Assembly (NCBI RefSeq): GCF_007829885.1
Contig: NZ_VIWW01000002.1
Location: 682,001-746,000, forward strand
Length of the DNA: 64,000 bases
Origin: Streptomyces brevispora
GTDB lineage: Bacteria; Actinomycetota; Actinomycetes; Streptomycetales; Streptomycetaceae
Direction of reading: 5' to 3'
Notes under the pieces: model-generated
Seen by the model: only the letters and a program-made list of their open reading frames with translations
What the model was told of the DNA's origin: nothing
The model's database searches: none
Translations under genes and position numbers: made by a program
Shown here: in pieces, positions 60,229 through 64,000 of the stretch
Numbering within the stretch: the stretch's first letter is position 1
Layout of the letters: the number at the start of each line of letters is the position of its first letter

Positions 60229-61179
60229 TTACGTCCAGCGCAACCCGACCTTGGACAGCTGCTCCATCCGCTCCGAGGACAGCGCGGCGGCCCGGCTCCG
60301 CTGGTTGTTGACCCATGCCCCTAGGCGGTACTGGTCCTCCCGGCCGTCCTGGGAGAGCACGGTCTCGACATGCTTGCGGGGCACCTGGAGGTGTCCCTCC
60401 CGCTCGAAGAACTGCCGGGCGGCCACGAGGTTGGCACTCCACTTGTCGGCCTGCGTACGGCGCGACTTCGGCTTCTCGTCCTCGGTCGCGGGTGTGATCC
60501 CGAGGACTTGCTCGCACATCCACTGCTGCACGCCGGTGAGCTGGTCCCACCCGAGCCGCACCGACTGCACCCACCGCCCGAGGTCCTCGCCCTGGCGCAG
60601 GACGTCGCCCGCCTCGGTGGGCAGCGCCTCGCCCGCGTCCAGGTGCATCCGGACCAGGTGGAAGGAGCGTTGCCAGGTCACCGGCCAGCTCGGGCACCAG
60701 GACGCGTCGATCTCCTCCAGCTGGTCGCGCCGCGTATCCGACAAGGCCCCGGCAGAGGACTCCACCGGCAGACCCTCCGCACGCCGCTGCTCGTTCTCCT
60801 GCGCCTTCCGGGCGGCAGCCCGCGCGTTCTTCAGCCAGATGCCCACCGCCGCGCCCTGGAAGGTGGCGTCCAGCGGGGCCAGGAGGTGCCCGTGCTCGGC
60901 CGCCCACCCGCGCGCGGCGGACAGGCCCTCCTCCCACGCGACGTCGAAGTGCGACCAGATCATGCCGAGCTTCTCCAACTGGACGATGCGATCCTCGTCC
61001 ATGTCGCCGCGGGCGTAGAAGCGGCGGGCGTCGGCGGTCCACTGCCCGAGAGGGAACCCGGCGAGCGAGGCCGGCCACCCCTCGCCTTCCGCCTCCTGGT
61101 TGTCGACGGTGGGCACGCGGAACGTGAACGGCACCTTCAAGTCGCCGTGCTCGCGGGCATAGATGACCGCGGCTTCCAC
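60229..61179 (-). CDS. Helicase-associated domain protein, likely 5'-truncated
   Basis: 316 aa read from GTG 61179, but the first HA unit begins before it (HEHWRRGVEAA in frame, open upstream with no start codon), so the N-terminus is missing or uncertain. HA units: VEAAVIYAREHGDLKV with FPLGQWTADARR, LSAARGWAAEHGHLLAP with VGIWLKNAR, then WPVTWQRSF with LGRWVQSV, and VAARQFFEREGHLQVP with LGAWVNNQ, ending SKVGLRWT. No helicase motifs are seen. Homologous to the protein at 6395 and to the repeats of the TniQ-HA fusion. Same strand as tniA and tniB, 220 bp after tniB. Confidence 0.65.
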   Translation of the reverse strand: MEAAVIYAREHGDLKVPFTFRVPTVDNQEAEGEGWPASLAGFPLGQWTADARRFYARGDMDEDRIVQLEKLGMIWSHFDVAWEEGLSAARGWAAEHGHLLAPLDATFQGAAVGIWLKNARAAARKAQENEQRRAEGLPVESSAGALSDTRRDQLEEIDASWCPSWPVTWQRSFHLVRMHLDAGEALPTEAGDVLRQGEDLGRWVQSVRLGWDQLTGVQQWMCEQVLGITPATEDEKPKSRRTQADKWSANLVAARQFFEREGHLQVPRKHVETVLSQDGREDQYRLGAWVNNQRSRAAALSSERMEQLSKVGLRWT

Positions 61180-61372
61180 GCCGCGCCGCCAGTGCTCGTG
61201 TGACGCTGGGAGGGGGGTTTGTTGGTGTATGGCGAGACGGCTGGCCTGGTGTGTTGCTGGTTCGCTGAGAGGTGGAATTGGGGGCTCGGGCAGGTTGGTC
61301 AGGGTGTGTGGGCTGGGGTTATGTGTTCTGTGCTGAGGGTGGCTGGGTGTGTTGTAGGTAGTTCTAGCGTGT

Positions 61373-61410
61373 AAAGGCCTGATCGGTGTTTGTGCTGGTC
61401 AGGGCCTTTT
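61373..61410 (-). terminator. Terminator overlapping the end of tniB
   Basis: AAAGGCCTGA (61373-61382) pairs with TCAGGGCCTTT (61399-61409, one bulge). The tniB stop codon is in the stem. Suggests that tniB transcription ends here and the HA gene is separate. Confidence 0.5.
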
Positions 61411-62463
61411 GCCTGTCTGGCGGGTGTGGGGGCGGTGGTGGGTTTCGGCGAGGTGGTCGAGGCGGATGGTGTCGAGGGTGGTTTTGGTGATGCGTTCGGT
61501 GCCGTCGCTGATGGCGGTGATCGCGGCTTGGCGGATGAGTCGGGTGAGGGATCCGATGCGGCCTGCGGTGCGCTGGTGGAGGTAGGGGGCGTGCCGGGGG
61601 AGGGTGCCGGATTTGTGCTGGGTGAGGTCGAGGTTGTTCTCGATGTCGGTGATGACGTCGCTGAACGGGTGGCGGCTGCCGTGGCGGGCGGGTAGGGGGC
61701 CGCAGTCGACGAGGGTGGCGCGTCCGGCGAGTTGGGCACCTCTCACACCGGTGAAGAGGGGTGTGTCGGTGACGTTGATACCGGCGTAGACGAACGTCGC
61801 GGGGAGACGTTCGGTGAGGTCTTTCAAGAGGTCGGCGGTTTGGGCGCCGGTGGTGGTGCGGGGGTTGAGGCGGTGGATCTCGTCGATCATCACCAGCTGG
61901 ACACCAGCCTGGGTGTAGGTGTGGCAGACGGCTTCGGTGATCTGGGTCTGGGTCATGCGGGCGGTTGTGGGGATGCCGAGGTAGCGGGCGAATTCGGTGA
62001 TGAGGGTTTTCGCGGTCGCGCCGGGCGGGACCAGGACATACGCGACGGGTACCGCGGCATGCGCTGATCCGGGTGGCGGCGGGTTTTTGCGGGTGTGGGC
62101 GAGGTGGCAGGTGCGCCCGACGTTCAGGAGCGTGGTGGTTTTCCCTGCGGCGGCGGGTCCGGTGACGATGAGGGAGGGCCGTGCGGTGGTCTGCTGGTGG
62201 CGGCCGAGGATCATCAGGGTGCGGACCTGGGTGGCCAGGGCGTGGATGGCGGGGGTGCGGATGGTGACGAACGCGGAGTGGTAGGCCAGGCGTTGCTCTG
62301 TGCTGCGGGGCGGGTCGCCGGGCCGGGGAGGGACGACCGGGTCGGTGGTGGCGAAGCGGTGCCAGCCCTGCCAGGTGGTCAGGGGCCAGGACAGCTCGGC
62401 CTCGCCGCTGTCGTCGGTGCCGTCTTGTGTGCTGCCCGCGCTTCTCTGGTTTCGGTTCACCAT
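61399..62463 (-). CDS. tniB: TniB-family AAA ATPase
   Basis: 354 aa from ATG 62463. LIVTGPAAAGKTTTLLNVG is Walker A, VQLVMIDEIHRLNP Walker B, and FVYAGINVTDTPLF contains sensor 1. C-terminal helices (IGSLTRLIRQAAITAI, TLDTIRLDHLAE) are typical of TniB. The N-terminus has a LTTWQGWHRF-type peptide common to actinobacterial TniB. It assembles on DNA to recruit the transposase. The start overlaps the tniA stop by 7 bp. Confidence 0.9.
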   Translation of the reverse strand: MVNRNQRSAGSTQDGTDDSGEAELSWPLTTWQGWHRFATTDPVVPPRPGDPPRSTEQRLAYHSAFVTIRTPAIHALATQVRTLMILGRHQQTTARPSLIVTGPAAAGKTTTLLNVGRTCHLAHTRKNPPPPGSAHAAVPVAYVLVPPGATAKTLITEFARYLGIPTTARMTQTQITEAVCHTYTQAGVQLVMIDEIHRLNPRTTTGAQTADLLKDLTERLPATFVYAGINVTDTPLFTGVRGAQLAGRATLVDCGPLPARHGSRHPFSDVITDIENNLDLTQHKSGTLPRHAPYLHQRTAGRIGSLTRLIRQAAITAISDGTERITKTTLDTIRLDHLAETHHRPHTRQTGKRP

Positions 62464-64000
62464 GTGGCGGCTTCCTCGTGTGCGTTGTAGAGCCCGAATC
62501 CGGTGGCTGGGGCGGGGCGGCTGTCGTCGTCGGGCAGGTCGTCGAGGTCGTCGATGCTGTCGTCGTCCTGCTGTTCCGGGCTGTCGGCGGGTGCTTCGGT
62601 GTCGTGGTTCCCTTCGCGGGCTGTGGGGAGCGGGACGTGAGCGGTGCGGGCCAGGAGAGCCTGCTCCGTTTTGGTGGCGTGACCGCTGCGGACGCGGCGC
62701 ATGAGCTGGTCGAGGGTGTCGGCGAGGTCGGCTTCGTGCTGCTCGGAGTCGCTGTGGTTGCCGTGCAGGGTGAGGGTTCTGATGTGCTGCCAGGTGCGTT
62801 CGTCGAACGGCCGGTGGACGTGGTCGCGATGGATCCAGCCGATCTCGGTGAGTTCGCCGTCGGGCAGGCGGACCCAGATCTGGCGCACATCGTGAGGGTT
62901 GTAATGGATCTCCCATTTCCCGCCGCGGCCGGCGACGGGGGAGGGCTGGCCGCGGTGCGGTGCGAGGAGGTCCGCGTCATAGGTGCGGTGGTGGATACGG
63001 ATGCCGGAGGCGGTGATCGTTTGCCAGCGCACGGGCAGCAGCTCGAGGTAGTCGCGCCTGGTCAACGGGACGGGCACGTACCCGGCGACGGCGACGAGCG
63101 CGGCCCACATCTGGTTCGGGGTGAGGGCCTTCCTGGGCATCATCGGGTGGCGCAGCCCTTCGTGGGGCCGGTGGTGGTAGTGCACCAGCCACTCATCAAG
63201 CAGGTCCTGCAGCTGGGCGACGCTGTAGCAGGCGTCTTTCTCGGTGTCGGGGCCGCGGCGGGTGACGTCGGAGCCGGTGTAGCCGGGCAGGTGCTGGCAG
63301 AACAGGTGGTTGATGGTGCCGAAGGTGCGCTCGACGATGCCCTTCGCGGTGGGGGCGCGGGGTGGGGCCGGCTGAACGCTGATGCCGAGGTGTTCGCAGG
63401 CGGCGGTGAACGCCCGGGAGACGAAGATTTTGCCCCGGTCGACGACGATCGTCTCGGGCAGGACCACCGGCCGGGCCGCCGCACCGGCCAGGCGCTCGTC
63501 GAGTGTGGCCAGCCGCTGGTGGGGCAGTACGCGGGCATGGTCCATGCGCAGGATGTCCGGCCAGGTCGGGCGGGCGGGGTGTGGCACGGCCATCTCCGCG
63601 AGCAGCAGGGCCGCGTCGACGGCTTTGGTCGTGCTGGGGCACAGTACGGCGGCGAGGATGGCTCGGGTGGCGACGTCGACGGCGATGGTGAGTTCGGGGC
63701 GGGCGAGGGTGCCGTCGTCGAAGAGGGCCAGGACGTCCAGGCGGGTGGTGTCGATCTGGACCTGCTCGCCGGGACGCAGCGCCATGGCGGGGGTGAAGGC
63801 CCGCCCCTCGAAGCTCGCGGGCACCTGGCGGACCGGACCGCTGGGCAGTTCGCCGGGGCGGGCGAGCGTGGTGACGAGCCGGTAGAGCGTGGCCTGGGAC
63901 GGTACGGGCACCGTACCGGGGCCGTGCTGTTCCTGAAGGATCTGGTTGATGAGCGGGAACAGGCCGTTGATGGTGCCCTTGGAGCGCCCGCGCCGGCGGC
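62457..64000 (-). CDS. tniA: TniA-family transposase, 5' end beyond the window
   Basis: At least 514 aa; the frame is open to the window edge (RGRSKGTINGLFPLINQI upstream of residue MPVPSQ at 63911). DDE core: EQVQIDTTRLDVLAL (first Asp), PETIVVDRGKIFVS (second Asp) and APTAKGIVERTFGTIN (Glu). Then the Mu/TniA C-terminal barrel (VRWQTITASGIRIHHRTYDA, GKWEIHYNPHDVRQIWV) and an acidic tail (DDDSIDDLDDLPDDD) that would bind TniB. Coupled to tniB. Defines a Tn5053/Tn7-type element continuing to the right. Confidence 0.9.
   Translation of the reverse strand, partial: RRRGRSKGTINGLFPLINQILQEQHGPGTVPVPSQATLYRLVTTLARPGELPSGPVRQVPASFEGRAFTPAMALRPGEQVQIDTTRLDVLALFDDGTLARPELTIAVDVATRAILAAVLCPSTTKAVDAALLLAEMAVPHPARPTWPDILRMDHARVLPHQRLATLDERLAGAAARPVVLPETIVVDRGKIFVSRAFTAACEHLGISVQPAPPRAPTAKGIVERTFGTINHLFCQHLPGYTGSDVTRRGPDTEKDACYSVAQLQDLLDEWLVHYHHRPHEGLRHPMMPRKALTPNQMWAALVAVAGYVPVPLTRRDYLELLPVRWQTITASGIRIHHRTYDADLLAPHRGQPSPVAGRGGKWEIHYNPHDVRQIWVRLPDGELTEIGWIHRDHVHRPFDERTWQHIRTLTLHGNHSDSEQHEADLADTLDQLMRRVRSGHATKTEQALLARTAHVPLPTAREGNHDTEAPADSPEQQDDDSIDDLDDLPDDDSRPAPATGFGLYNAHEEAATW

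Noticed and set aside
61364..62980. 538-codon minus-strand frame over tniB
   Set aside because: Pro/Arg/His/Thr-rich out-of-frame reading of tniB, which has Walker motifs in the adjacent frame.
3026..64000. One giant Tn7-like transposon from TniQ-HA on the left to tniAB on the right
   Set aside because: Attractive, since all Tni genes are on the minus strand, but the putative end at 7019 lies between them, IS junctions break continuity, and no matching end was found near 61.2 kb. Left as two separate elements.

Overview
The window is high-GC actinobacterial DNA, almost certainly from a Streptomyces (GC-rich third codon positions, GTG/TTG starts, IS types, Rhs, MobF and replication-relaxation genes of Streptomyces type). 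It looks like an accessory region of a linear chromosome arm or large linear plasmid. It is a mosaic of defence and conflict genes, transposon parts, broken genes and one compact biosynthetic-type operon. No rRNA, tRNA or CRISPR array was seen.

Layout. 0-7 kb: a three-gene ABC-three-component (ABC-3C) conflict system, then a TniQ protein carrying five tandem helicase-associated (HA) repeats and a second HA protein, ending at a repeat-rich stretch that could be a transposon end (about 6.89-7.02 kb). 7-12.4 kb: a caspase/NTPase/beta-propeller protein divergent from an alpha/beta hydrolase. 12.67-14.08 kb: a complete IS5-family element with 21-bp matching ends and a VOC-family passenger gene. 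14.1-17 kb: a frameshifted membrane gene, an uncharacterised protein with a sigma-region-4-like tail and a UvrD-helicase fragment. 17-26.1 kb: an Rhs locus, consisting of one large 5'-truncated Rhs gene and two further Rhs C-terminal cassettes. Each cassette is followed by a small two-helix membrane protein, and the cassettes are separated by IS630 and IS5 remnants. All three Rhs tips share an exact C-x15-C spacing. 26.1-27.1 kb: nested IS5 and IS3 debris.

27.5-32.3 kb: NmrA/HxlR divergent pair, NUDIX remnants, an aminoglycoside-phosphotransferase-fold kinase and a small deoxyribosyltransferase-like protein. 32.3-40.4 kb: a seven-gene minus-strand cluster. It runs from a deaminase-like/methyltransferase fusion through a SMUG2-like glycosylase and a deoxyribosyltransferase-like protein to ACP-adenylate ligase, ketosynthase, Cys-less ketosynthase and ACP-thioesterase. 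The last four genes overlap by 4 bp each. Plus-strand genes beside it encode an HTH-peptide deformylase fusion, an SDR, a polyprenyl synthase and a cis-prenyltransferase cut off by the next element. The mix suggests a small molecule joining a nucleobase-handling step to an acyl or aryl chain, perhaps prenylated; the product is unknown.

45.5-48.62 kb: an IS21-family element with about 48-bp imperfect terminal repeats and an extra 98-aa gene. It sits at the junction between the biosynthetic region and plasmid-like DNA. 48.6-60.2 kb: small helical proteins, an XRE regulator, a RelE-like remnant, a MobF relaxase, an HEXXH protein, a lipoprotein, a replication-relaxation remnant, a HEPN/zinc-ribbon protein and an HTH-WD40 protein. 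60.2-64 kb: another HA protein and the TniB and TniA genes of a Tn5053/Tn7-type transposon, with tniA running off the window edge.

The best candidates for something new are the Rhs C-x15-C tip family with its homologous two-helix membrane partners, the TniQ-(HA)5 fusion, and the nucleobase-plus-ketosynthase operon. Many genes are broken by single-base shifts, so either decay or sequencing error affects this region.
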